The notes beneath the pieces were generated by a model. That model saw only the letters and a program-made list of their open reading frames with translations, was not told the DNA's origin and made no database searches. DNA of 27,757 bases. It comes from an uncultured Collinsella sp. (GTDB lineage: Bacteria > Actinomycetota > Coriobacteriia > Coriobacteriales > Coriobacteriaceae). Made by a program: the position numbers and the translations under genes. Each line of letters opens with the position of its first letter. Position 1 is the stretch's first letter. Location of the stretch: NCBI GenBank assembly GCA_900762015.1, contig CAAFEX010000064.1, positions 1 to 27,757 of the forward strand. The letters are read 5' to 3'. This document shows positions 14,904-22,748 of this stretch, piece after piece.

Positions 14904-15947
14904 ATGGCGCTTTCCGAATACAGCAAGCGGCTGCTGGGCGCCTATGCCGAGCAGCCGTTCCTTATGGCTCCCATGGCGGGCGTGACCGACCCTGCCTACC
15001 GCATTATGTGCCGCCGCCGCGGTGCCAACCTTGCCTACAGCGAGATGGTGAGCGTGGCAGGCCTTGCCTATGCTAGCAACAAAACGTGGCGCCTGGTGCT
15101 GCCGGCCGACGAGGAGCAGCAGATTTGCGTGCAGCTTTTTGGCTCCAAGCCCGATCAGTTTGCGAGTGCCGTCGCCGCCGTCGAGGAGCGCGTTGGCGAT
15201 CGCCTGTCGCTCATCGATATCAATATGGCATGCCCCGCCCGCAAGGTCGTTACCAAGGGCGAGGGCTCGGCGCTCATGCGCACCCCTGGCCTGGCGGAGA
15301 AGATCGTCGAGGCCACGGTGGGTGCGGCACACGTGCCCGTGACCGTCAAGATTCGCAAGGGCTTTTATGCCGAGGACCGCAATGCCGCGACATTTGCCCA
15401 GATGCTTGAGGGGGCAGGGGCTGCCGCAGTCGCCGTGCATGGTCGTTGCGCCACGCAGCTCTACACCGGCCAGGCCGATTGGTCGGTCGTCGATGAGGTC
15501 GCAGATGCCGTCGAGATTCCCGTGATCGGTTCGGGCGACGTGTTCTGCGCCGAGGATGCCGCGGAGCATCTGCGCAACTCGGGTGCCAGCGCGGTGTTTA
15601 TCGCGCGCGGTATCTACGGTAATCCCTGGGTTTTTGGTGATGCTCGTGCCCTTGCGCTCGATGGCATGCCGGTGCCGTCCCGTTCTTCGGTCGAGCGCCT
15701 GGACGCCCTGCGTGAGCACCTTACGCTGACGCATGAACTCTTACCACTCATGTCGCGTGCCCGCACGTACGCAAGCTGGTACTTAAAAGGCATGCCCCAT
15801 GCCGCCGCTTGGCGTGCCCATGTGGTGCGCTGTTCCACGTACGAGGAGTTTATGGCGCTGGTCGATGAGATCGAGCGCGATGTGGTGGCCTGCGAGGCTG
15901 CCCTTGCCGCCGGCGAATCGGTGCCCCCTCATCCGCTGGAGGCTTAA
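14904..15947 (+). CDS. dusB: tRNA-dihydrouridine synthase
   Basis: Dus enzymes reduce specific uridines in tRNA D-loops using FMN and NADPH. The 347-residue product has the TIM-barrel start FLMAPMAGVTDPAYR, the catalytic-cysteine segment INMACPARKV (Cys in place of the commoner NMGCPA context), VTVKIRKGF, the VHGR motif, and the phosphate-binding VIGSGDVF and ARGIYGNPW near residues 210-245. The bacterial subfamily (DusB versus another) is inferred from length and motif pattern, not proven. It lies 4 bases after lepA and 2 bases before hemW, so all three are probably co-transcribed. Confidence 0.9.
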   Translation: MALSEYSKRLLGAYAEQPFLMAPMAGVTDPAYRIMCRRRGANLAYSEMVSVAGLAYASNKTWRLVLPADEEQQICVQLFGSKPDQFASAVAAVEERVGDRLSLIDINMACPARKVVTKGEGSALMRTPGLAEKIVEATVGAAHVPVTVKIRKGFYAEDRNAATFAQMLEGAGAAAVAVHGRCATQLYTGQADWSVVDEVADAVEIPVIGSGDVFCAEDAAEHLRNSGASAVFIARGIYGNPWVFGDARALALDGMPVPSRSSVERLDALREHLTLTHELLPLMSRARTYASWYLKGMPHAAAWRAHVVRCSTYEEFMALVDEIERDVVACEAALAAGESVPPHPLEA

Positions 15948-15949
15948 GG

Positions 15950-17182
15950 GTGGCCGTTACCGCGCTGTATGTGCACGTGCCGTTCTGTGCCCAAAAGTGC
16001 CGCTACTGCGACTTTGATTCGCGCAGTTTCGCTCCGTGCGAGCTGGGTGCTGCGCTCGATTCCTATTTTGAGCAGTTGTACGCGCGCCTCGATGCTTTTG
16101 GCAAGGCTGGTGCCCTTGACCAGATCCGCACCGTCTATGTTGGCGGCGGTACGCCGTCGCTGGCGGGGGAGCGCCTGGTGGAGCTGGCGCGGCGTATTCG
16201 TGCGTGCTGTGCCCCCGTTGAGTTTACCTGCGAGGCCAATCCCGAATCGCTGGCCGCCGAGCTTGCCGCTGCGCTTGCCAAGGTTGGTGTCACACGCGTC
16301 TCTCTGGGCGTGCAAACGCTCGACAATACCGAACTGGCTGCTATTGGCCGCATTCACGATGCTGATCGGGCACTTGCCGCCATCGCGACGGTCAAGAACG
16401 CTGGGCTCGACGTGTCGTGCGACCTTATGTGCGGACTTCCCGGGCAGACCGCAGCGAGTTGGAAGCGCACGCTCGATGGCGTGCTGGCGGCGGCTCCGCA
16501 TCATGTGTCGGTCTATCCGCTCACGCTCGAGGAGGGCACTCCGCTCTATCGAATGGCGTGCCGTGACGAGTCGCTCGAGCCTGATGAGGATTTTCAGGCC
16601 GCATGCATGGACGTGGCACGCGAGCTCCTGGGTGCCGCCGGCTATCACCCGTATGAGGTGGCGAGCTACGCGCTCGACGGCCATGAGTGCGCCCATAACA
16701 TTGCCTACTGGACCGGACGGGGCTACCTGGGCCTGGGGCGTTCTGCCGCGGGCATGCTCGACGCCGAGGATTTCGACCGTCTTGCAGGTTTGTTCCCCGG
16801 TGTTTCTTCTCGAGGCGATGCGTACCGCGTGCGTCTGGTGCAACGTGACGATGACGCGACGGCGTTCGAGGCCGAATATCTCTCGCAGCGCGAGGCTGCG
16901 GCCGAAGACCTGATGCTTGCTTGTCGCATGACGCGCGGTGTCGCGTCCGACCTGTTGATTCGCGTGGCTCGTGTCATCCCGGCCGATGAGCTGACAGCTG
17001 CTTGCGATCGCGCGCTCGAATTGAGTCTTGCCACTTGGGTGCCCGAGACGCTCGGGGTCCATGAGGGACCCTTCACTTCGGCAGATGTCGTCGCGGGCCA
17101 TGTTCGAGCTCGTTTAGCACCGACACACCTGGGCTGGCTCGATGGAAATGTTCTGTTCGAGCTGTTTTGGGATCTAGCTTAG
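15950..17182 (+). CDS. hemW: HemW, radical SAM heme chaperone
   Basis: HemW-type proteins bind heme and a [4Fe-4S] cluster and are thought to deliver heme to membrane enzymes; older annotations call them oxygen-independent coproporphyrinogen oxidase (HemN). The 410-residue product has the radical SAM cysteines Cys13, Cys17 and Cys20 in PFCAQKCRYCDF, GGGTPS, the SLGVQTLD motif and CDLMCGLPGQT. The shorter length and the PFC-x3-C-x2-CDF pattern favour HemW over true HemN. GTG 15950 follows GGAGG at 15938-15942, within the end of dusB. It ends the lepA-dusB-hemW group; the dnaJ promoter follows. Confidence 0.92.
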   Translation: MAVTALYVHVPFCAQKCRYCDFDSRSFAPCELGAALDSYFEQLYARLDAFGKAGALDQIRTVYVGGGTPSLAGERLVELARRIRACCAPVEFTCEANPESLAAELAAALAKVGVTRVSLGVQTLDNTELAAIGRIHDADRALAAIATVKNAGLDVSCDLMCGLPGQTAASWKRTLDGVLAAAPHHVSVYPLTLEEGTPLYRMACRDESLEPDEDFQAACMDVARELLGAAGYHPYEVASYALDGHECAHNIAYWTGRGYLGLGRSAAGMLDAEDFDRLAGLFPGVSSRGDAYRVRLVQRDDDATAFEAEYLSQREAAAEDLMLACRMTRGVASDLLIRVARVIPADELTAACDRALELSLATWVPETLGVHEGPFTSADVVAGHVRARLAPTHLGWLDGNVLFELFWDLA

Positions 17183-17184
17183 GC

Positions 17185-17198
17185 CGCTCGGGTAGAAT
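17185..17198 (+). promoter_or_regulatory. Likely promoter of the first dnaJ
   Basis: CGCTCGGGTAGAAT contains TAGAAT at 17193-17198 and shares its first ten bases exactly with the lepA promoter. Transcription from about 17205 would give a leader of some 36 nt. No good -35 hexamer is seen at 17 bases. No CIRCE or HAIR heat-shock operator is visible. Confidence 0.45.
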
Positions 17199-17240
17199 TA
17201 CCGGAATATATACGCTGCTGTGAGCAGGAGGTTGCCGCGC

Positions 17241-18344
17241 ATGGCGACGATGAACGAAAAAGATTACTACGAGATTCTTGGTGTCTCCAAGGACGCCACC
17301 TCGCGTGATATTCAAAAGGCCTTCCAGCAAAAGGCCCGCAAGCTCCATCCGGACGTCAACAAAGAGCCGGATGCCGAGGAAAAGTTTAAAGAGGTTTCCG
17401 AGGCCTACGCCGTGCTTTCGGATGAGCAAAAACGTTCGCGCTACGACGCCATGCGTTCTGGCAATCCCTTTGCCGGTGCTCCTACGGCTTCGCCCTATGG
17501 TGGTGGCTACGCCGGCAACACGGGTTATGGCAATCCCTTTGAGGGCGGCTTTCCCTTTGGTGGCGCCTGGGGCCAGCAGCGTCGCGGGCAGGCTGCCTAC
17601 AATCCCGAGAACGGTGCCAACGTGGTCGTCGATATCAAACTCGACGCCAAGGAGGCCAAGGGCGGTGCCCGCAAGACCGTCCGCTACACGCGTTTCGATA
17701 CCTGTGGTCACTGCGGAGGCTCGGGCTCCGTTTCGTCTGAGCATGCGCATACCTGCCCGAGCTGCGGTGGCCGCGGCCACATCGACGTCGACCTGTCCTT
17801 CCTGTTTGGTGCAGGCACGTTCCAGTCGGTTTGCCCCGAGTGCGGCGGTTCCGGTAAGGTCGTGGCCGACCCCTGCCCTGATTGCGGTGGCAGCGGTCGT
17901 ACTCGCGTAACCTCCGAGCAGACGATTGAGTTTCCTGCCGGCACGCACGATGGCGACGAGGTCCGCATTAGCGGCATGGGTCATGCTGGCACCAACGGTG
18001 CCGCGGGCGGCGACCTGGTCGGCCGCGCCCATGTTGAAGCCGAGCGCTTGGAAGGCAAAGCTCGTACCGGTTTTTACCTGATGGGCATCGTGGCGCCGTT
18101 TTTGGTACTCTCGGCCATCTCGGGCGTGTTCTCGGCCTTTGCCGTGATGTGCTTTATTCCGTTTACCATGGGCCTGTTCATGGTGCTTTCGGACGGCGTG
18201 CTTCATCGCAGTCTGCTGTGGTGGAAGCGCGGCGCGATGCAGTTTGCCAACGGTTTTGCCAACGGCTTCATGTTCGCGCTCGTGTCGGTTTGGTTCGCGA
18301 GCTGCTCGCAACGGGCCATGCTTTCGCCGTACCAAATGCAATAA
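17241..18344 (+). CDS. DnaJ-like cochaperone with C-terminal membrane segments
   Basis: DnaJ proteins stimulate the DnaK ATPase and hand over clients. This 367-residue protein has a J domain (7-71, HPD at 36-38), a Gly/Phe-rich linker (about 72-112), and all four zinc repeats (Cys155/158, 172/175, 198/201, 212/215), ending the first client-binding domain near residue 265. The second C-terminal domain and dimerisation tip are missing. Instead residues 276-355 are hydrophobic, with probable membrane helices at about 278-302, 303-317 and 336-355. The frame is intact and no second-domain sequence is found in the other frames, so this is not a simple frameshift. ATG 17241 follows AGGAGG at 17226-17231. 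It is likely a membrane-anchored, cytoplasm-facing cochaperone; the clients are unknown. Confidence 0.85.
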   Translation: MATMNEKDYYEILGVSKDATSRDIQKAFQQKARKLHPDVNKEPDAEEKFKEVSEAYAVLSDEQKRSRYDAMRSGNPFAGAPTASPYGGGYAGNTGYGNPFEGGFPFGGAWGQQRRGQAAYNPENGANVVVDIKLDAKEAKGGARKTVRYTRFDTCGHCGGSGSVSSEHAHTCPSCGGRGHIDVDLSFLFGAGTFQSVCPECGGSGKVVADPCPDCGGSGRTRVTSEQTIEFPAGTHDGDEVRISGMGHAGTNGAAGGDLVGRAHVEAERLEGKARTGFYLMGIVAPFLVLSAISGVFSAFAVMCFIPFTMGLFMVLSDGVLHRSLLWWKRGAMQFANGFANGFMFALVSVWFASCSQRAMLSPYQMQ

Positions 18345-18375
18345 CATCAAACCCTCTGTTTGCGGTCGGCCCAGC

Positions 18376-18404
18376 TTGGGTATAGGTCGCACTGTGACAA
18401 TAAT
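18376..18404 (+). promoter_or_regulatory. Possible promoter of the second dnaJ
   Basis: TTGGGT at 18376-18381 and AATAAT at 18399-18404 are 17 bases apart. Transcription near 18411 would leave only about 15 nt before the GTG start, just enough for the ribosome-binding site GGAAGGA at 18412-18418. Confidence 0.35.
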
Positions 18405-18425
18405 GAAAGTCGGAAGGATTCGGTC

Positions 18426-19574
18426 GTGTCGGAAAATAGGGATTACTACGAGGTGCTTGGCGTCGACAGGGATGCCGACGCGCGGACGATCAAGCGTGCG
18501 TTTCTAAAGAAGGCCCGTACCGTACATCCGGATGTTTCGGACGACCCCGAGGCCGAGGCCAAGTTTAAGGAGCTCAACGAGGCCTATTCCGTTCTTTCCG
18601 ATGAGCAGAAGCGTGCTAACTACGACCGTTACGGCACTGCCGACGGCCCTGGTGGTTCGGGCTACGTCGATATCAACGATATCTTTGGTGGCATGGGCAT
18701 GGACGACTTGTTCTCGTCGTTCTTTGGCGGCGGTGCCGGCGGTGGCTCCCGCAGCCGTCGTGAGCGTCGTCGCGGACGTGACATGGCCATCTCCCTTTCG
18801 GTGACGCTCGAGGAGGCGGCGCTCGGTTGCAAAAAGACGATCAGCTATGACCGCCTTGCTCCCTGTGAGGATTGCAATGGCACCGGTAGGGCCGAGGGTG
18901 CACAGGAAAAGCAGTGCAGTCGCTGCCACGGCACGGGCTACGTCACGACGGTTCAGCGTTCGTTCCTGGGCCAGGTTCAGTCTTCCTCGCCTTGCCCCGA
19001 CTGCCATGGCGAGGGTACGGTTATCGACCATCCCTGCGAGACCTGCGACGGTCAGGGCCGCACGCCTTCGCATGAGAAGATCGACATCGATATTCCCGCC
19101 GGCGTTTCGACCGGTCGCCAGCTGCGTGTGAGCGGCTTTGGCGAGGCCGGCCTTCGCGGTGAGCCTTCGGGTGACCTGATTGTCAACGTGCGCGTTGCCG
19201 ACCATGAGCGCTTTAAGCGCAACGGCGACGACCTGTACCTGGTGAGCGATATCTCGATTGCGCAGGCTGCGCTCGGATGCGAGATCGAGGTCGAGGGCAT
19301 TATGCCTGACGAGGTCGTCAAGGTGACGGTCCCTGCTGGTGCACAGTACGGCGACACCGTGAGCGTCAACAATTACGGCATGCCGCGTATCGGCGGTGGC
19401 GGTTCGCGCGGTCGTCTGATCGTGCAGCTGCGCGTGGTCGTCCCCACCAATCTCTCCAACAAGCAGCGCGAGCTGCTTCGCGCTTTTGCCGACGAGATGG
19501 GCGATGACGTCGCATCCGGTAAGAAGTCGGTGACCGATCGCATCAAGAGCGCCCTCGACGATATCCTCGATTAA
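18426..19574 (+). CDS. dnaJ: Chaperone DnaJ
   Basis: This is the complete, soluble type I DnaJ, the cochaperone of DnaK. Of 382 residues, the J domain covers 5-70 with HPD at 34-36, a short Gly-rich linker runs from about 71 to 118, and the zinc repeats use Cys147/150, 164/167, 190/193 and 204/207. Both C-terminal domains are present (PAGVSTGRQLRVSGFGEAG, then VPAGAQYGDTVSVNNYG), ending with the dimerisation segment. GTG 18426 is favoured by GGAAGGA at 18412-18418. Unlike many Gram-positive bacteria, no hrcA, grpE, dnaK or prmA/rsmE lies next to it; the partner upstream is a membrane-anchored paralogue and mtaB follows after 9 bases. Confidence 0.95.
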   Translation: MSENRDYYEVLGVDRDADARTIKRAFLKKARTVHPDVSDDPEAEAKFKELNEAYSVLSDEQKRANYDRYGTADGPGGSGYVDINDIFGGMGMDDLFSSFFGGGAGGGSRSRRERRRGRDMAISLSVTLEEAALGCKKTISYDRLAPCEDCNGTGRAEGAQEKQCSRCHGTGYVTTVQRSFLGQVQSSSPCPDCHGEGTVIDHPCETCDGQGRTPSHEKIDIDIPAGVSTGRQLRVSGFGEAGLRGEPSGDLIVNVRVADHERFKRNGDDLYLVSDISIAQAALGCEIEVEGIMPDEVVKVTVPAGAQYGDTVSVNNYGMPRIGGGGSRGRLIVQLRVVVPTNLSNKQRELLRAFADEMGDDVASGKKSVTDRIKSALDDILD

Positions 19575-19583
19575 GGAGCCCGC

Positions 19584-20870
19584 GTGCTCGCACCCCATAT
19601 TTCCGTCGTCAACCTCGGCTGCCGTGTCAACCGGGTTGAGTCCGACCGTATCACTGCCGATCTTATGCGCCTGGGCTTCGCTATTGTGGAGCCCCAGGAT
19701 GCCGATCTGATCGTCATTAACACCTGTGCCGTTACGGGCGAGGCCGAGGCCAAGACCCGTAAGGCCGTTCGTCATGCGCTGGCCCATCCAAACGAGCCCT
19801 TTGTGCTCGTGACCGGTTGCGTGGTCAATTTGCATCCCGAGGAGCTGTTGGAGCTTTCGGATCGCGTGATCGCCGAGCCGTCCAAGATCGATGTCGCCGA
19901 ACGTGTCTGCGAGGTGCTGGGCGTTGAGTCCGATAGCGTTCCCGCCTGCAGCGATGGCGAGGTGGTCGATGCGCTCGGTCGCTCTCGCCTGGGCGTGAAG
20001 ATTCAGGACGGCTGCAACCATCGCTGCACCTATTGCATTGTGTGGAAGGCGCGCGGCCCCGAGCGTTCCGTGCCCGTCGAGTCCGTGCTTGAGCAAGTTC
20101 GCGAGGCCCAGGAGGCCGGCGTGCCCGAGGTGGTGCTGACCGGTGTGAACCTGGGCGCCTACGATGGCAAGAGCGCGACTGACGAGCATGTCGAAATCGA
20201 TGAGCTGCTCGAGGCCATCATGGAGCGCACGTCTATTCCGCATGTGCGCATTTCCTCGGTCGAGCCCATGGATATCTCTGAGCGCCTGCTTAAGGTTATG
20301 GCGCGCTATCCGCAGCGTATCGCCCCGTTTTTACATCTACCCGTGCAGTCCGGCTGCACGGCGACCCTGCATCGCATGGGCCGTCCCTATAGCGCCGAGG
20401 CCTTTGAGGATACGGTGCGCATGATTCGCGCCAACTTGCCCCAGGTGTCTCTTTCGTGCGATGTCATCGTCGGTTTTCCTGGTGAGACGGACGAGGAATT
20501 CGAGGAGTCGCTGGCGCTGTGCCGCCGTGTGGGTTTCTCGCGTATGCACGTGTTCCGCTATAGCAAGCGTCCCGGTACCCTTGCTGCCGACATGCCCGAC
20601 CAAGTGCCGCCCGAGGTTATGGCCGAGCGCAGCCGCCGTATGCGGGCCGCCGCGCAGGAGCTCGCCATTGCCGACGCTCGTCGTCGCGTGGGCACGGTCG
20701 AGCGTGCCGTGCTCGAGTATGGTGACAACCTGACGCTCGGCTCGTTCCATCATGCCCGTCTTGACGATACCTGTGGACTCACAGCCCCGTGCCTGCTCGA
20801 TGTTGCTATCATCGGAGTCGATGATTCCGGCTTGGTCCATGCGCGCAGGGAGGTTCATGGAAGCCTCTAA
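19584..20870 (+). CDS. mtaB: tRNA (t6A37) methylthiotransferase MtaB
   Basis: MtaB adds a methylthio group to t6A at position 37 of ANN-decoding tRNAs. The 428-residue protein has the three N-terminal cluster cysteines Cys13 (LGCRVN), Cys48 (NTCAVT) and Cys79 (TGCVV), the radical SAM cysteines Cys144, Cys148 and Cys151 (CNHRCTYC), and a C-terminal TRAM-like tail. The NLGCRVN start and overall pattern match MtaB better than MiaB or RimO. GTG 19584 follows AAGGAG at 19573-19578. The dnaJ-mtaB order is widespread, normally with prmA and rsmE between, which are missing here. It overlaps phoH by 14 bases. Confidence 0.92.
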   Translation: MLAPHISVVNLGCRVNRVESDRITADLMRLGFAIVEPQDADLIVINTCAVTGEAEAKTRKAVRHALAHPNEPFVLVTGCVVNLHPEELLELSDRVIAEPSKIDVAERVCEVLGVESDSVPACSDGEVVDALGRSRLGVKIQDGCNHRCTYCIVWKARGPERSVPVESVLEQVREAQEAGVPEVVLTGVNLGAYDGKSATDEHVEIDELLEAIMERTSIPHVRISSVEPMDISERLLKVMARYPQRIAPFLHLPVQSGCTATLHRMGRPYSAEAFEDTVRMIRANLPQVSLSCDVIVGFPGETDEEFEESLALCRRVGFSRMHVFRYSKRPGTLAADMPDQVPPEVMAERSRRMRAAAQELAIADARRRVGTVERAVLEYGDNLTLGSFHHARLDDTCGLTAPCLLDVAIIGVDDSGLVHARREVHGSL

Positions 20871-21843
20871 GATTAGACTTACCGTTCCCGAGGGTATCGA
20901 CCCCTCGCGCGTTTTGGGCGCCGGCGACGGCGTCCTTCGTGCACTCGAGAACTTGGTTCGCGCCCATGTGGTCGCCCGTGGCGATAGCATCGCCGTGAGC
21001 GGTGACCCGGATGAGGTCGAACTCGTGGCGCGTTTTTTCGAACATGCCTTTCGTGAGGCTGCTGCCGGGCGCACGCTTTCTGCCGACGATGTCTCTCGCT
21101 GCCTGGCCGTTCTGCGCGACGGTGAGCACGAGGCTACGTCGCTTCGCGATGACGTGCTGCTTTCGTATCGCGGTCGCGTCATTCGTCCCAAGACGCTCGG
21201 GCAAAAGCGGTATGTGGATGCCATTCGCTCACATACCATCACGTTTGGCCTGGGTCCTGCCGGTACCGGTAAGACCTATCTGGCCATGGCGCTTGCCGTT
21301 GCCGCGCTCAAGCGCCACGAGGTGGGCCGTTTGATCTTGACGCGTCCTGTTGTCGAGGCGGGGGAGAACCTGGGCTTTTTGCCCGGTACCCTCGAGGAAA
21401 AGATCGATCCCTACATGCGTCCGCTCTACGACGCCCTTTTTGACATGATGGATCGCGAGCGCACCGATGAGCTTATGGAGCGCGGCGTGATCGAGATCGC
21501 CCCGCTTGCCTACATGCGCGGCCGCACGCTGAGCGATGCTTTCGTGGTGCTCGACGAGGCGCAAAATACCACGCCCGAGCAGATGAAGATGTTCCTGACA
21601 CGCCTGGGCTTCAACTCCAAGTTCGTGATCACCGGCGACCTGAGCCAGCGCGACCTGGTGGGTCGTCGTGGCGGTCTTGCCGACGTTGAGCAGATTTTGG
21701 GCCGTGTCGACGATGTCGCATTTTCGCACCTCGAGCGCGCCGACGTGGTGCGCCATGCCTTGGTGGGACGTATCGTCGAGGCATACGACACTTATGATGA
21801 TGAGCGCGAGAAACGCGCACGTGACCGAAAGGAGTCCCGTTGA
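20857..21843 (+). CDS. phoH: PhoH-like ATPase
   Basis: PhoH proteins are RNA-linked P-loop ATPases; the ybeY-associated type is thought to act in rRNA processing or RNA quality control. The 328-residue product has an N-terminal KH-like region (1-110) and a C-terminal ATPase domain with Walker A GPAGTGKTY (133-141) and Walker B VVLDEAQN (230-237). ATG 20857 is preceded by GGGAGG, and the start lies within the end of mtaB. The stop overlaps the ybeY start. Linkage with ybeY and era supports a ribosome-related role over the phosphate-starvation role of the name. Confidence 0.93.
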   Translation: MEASKIRLTVPEGIDPSRVLGAGDGVLRALENLVRAHVVARGDSIAVSGDPDEVELVARFFEHAFREAAAGRTLSADDVSRCLAVLRDGEHEATSLRDDVLLSYRGRVIRPKTLGQKRYVDAIRSHTITFGLGPAGTGKTYLAMALAVAALKRHEVGRLILTRPVVEAGENLGFLPGTLEEKIDPYMRPLYDALFDMMDRERTDELMERGVIEIAPLAYMRGRTLSDAFVVLDEAQNTTPEQMKMFLTRLGFNSKFVITGDLSQRDLVGRRGGLADVEQILGRVDDVAFSHLERADVVRHALVGRIVEAYDTYDDEREKRARDRKESR

Positions 21844-22349
21844 GTGTATTGATCAGCAACGATGCCGAGCTCGATACGCTGCTCGACGCGCAGGAGGTGG
21901 AGCACATCTGCGAGGTTGTGCTTGCCGCCGAGGGCGTTGAACGTGAAGTCGAGATTTCCCTTTCGTATGTCGACGAGGACGAGATGCACGAGCTCAACCA
22001 CGAGTGGCGTGGCATCGACCGCACCACCGATGTGCTCTCGTTTGAATGCGACTCGGCCTTTGACGAGGATATTCCCGCCGACGAGACGCTCGAGCTCGGC
22101 GATATCATCTTGGCCCCGCAGGTCATTGCCCGTCAGGCCCCCGGCTTTGGCAATAGCCCTGCCGACGAGTGCCGCCTGATGCTCGTACACGGCATGCTGC
22201 ACCTGCTGGGGTATGACCATATCGAGGACGACGAGGCCGAGGTCATGGAGGCCCGCGAGGACGCTATCCTGCGCGATCTGGCGCTCGAGCGCGGCGAGGA
22301 CCCCAAACTCGTTCACGTCGGCCCCATCACCAATCATGCCCACGACTAG
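21840..22349 (+). CDS. ybeY: YbeY, rRNA maturation endoribonuclease
   Basis: YbeY is a zinc endonuclease needed for 16S rRNA 3'-end maturation and ribosome quality control. The 169-residue product has the diagnostic HGMLHLLGYDH motif with His117, His121 and His127 as zinc ligands, and the upstream TDVLSFE segment. The start is TTG 21840, overlapping the phoH stop as TTGA, with AAGGAG at 21829-21834 upstream, so the uncommon start codon is well supported. It forms a tight block with phoH, dgkA, era and recO. Confidence 0.95.
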   Translation: MSVLISNDAELDTLLDAQEVEHICEVVLAAEGVEREVEISLSYVDEDEMHELNHEWRGIDRTTDVLSFECDSAFDEDIPADETLELGDIILAPQVIARQAPGFGNSPADECRLMLVHGMLHLLGYDHIEDDEAEVMEAREDAILRDLALERGEDPKLVHVGPITNHAHD

Positions 22350-22358
22350 GAGCCGCTT

Positions 22359-22736
22359 ATGATTCCCGGATCGAACAAGGACCATCCGTCCTTTTTAAAG
22401 TCGTTCTCCTACGCCATGGAGGGCTTCGTCACCGCCGTCAAGACCGAGCGCAACATTAAGGTTATGCTCGTAGCGGGCGTGTGCACCATCATTGCCGGCT
22501 GCATCGTGGGGCTCGACATTGCCGAGTGGGCCACGATTATCATCTGCTGCGGCCTGGTGATTCACGGCGAGCTGTGCAATACCGCCATGGAGGCCATTGT
22601 CGATCTGGCGACCCAGGAGCTCCATCCGCTGGCAAAACGCGCCAAGGACATCGCCGCCGCCTCGGTATACGTACTTTCAATCACCGCCGCGATTGTGGGC
22701 TTGCTGGTATTTGCCCACGCGCTCGGCTTTATTTAG
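22359..22736 (+). CDS. dgkA: Undecaprenol / diacylglycerol kinase, DgkA family
   Basis: This small integral membrane kinase phosphorylates undecaprenol (usual in Gram-positive bacteria) or diacylglycerol. The 125-residue product has three predicted membrane helices (about 34-51, 56-72 and 100-121). The conserved active-site stretch ELCNTAMEAIVDL provides Glu71, Asn74, Glu78 and Asp82, followed by HPLAKRAKDIAAASV. Which substrate is used cannot be read from sequence; host and gene order (ybeY-dgkA-era, as in Firmicutes) favour undecaprenol. TAGGAG at the end of ybeY serves as ribosome-binding site. Confidence 0.93.
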   Translation: MIPGSNKDHPSFLKSFSYAMEGFVTAVKTERNIKVMLVAGVCTIIAGCIVGLDIAEWATIIICCGLVIHGELCNTAMEAIVDLATQELHPLAKRAKDIAAASVYVLSITAAIVGLLVFAHALGFI

Positions 22737-22748
22737 AAAGGGATTCCC

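Noticed and set aside
17160..17240. CIRCE or HAIR operator before dnaJ
   Set aside because: No TTAGCACTC/GAGTGCTAA or CTTGAGT/ACTCAAG inverted pair is present.
18060..18344. Frameshift as the reason for the odd C-terminus of the first DnaJ
   Set aside because: The other two forward frames in this stretch show no DnaJ domain II sequence, and the hydrophobic reading has normal codon use and a clean stop.
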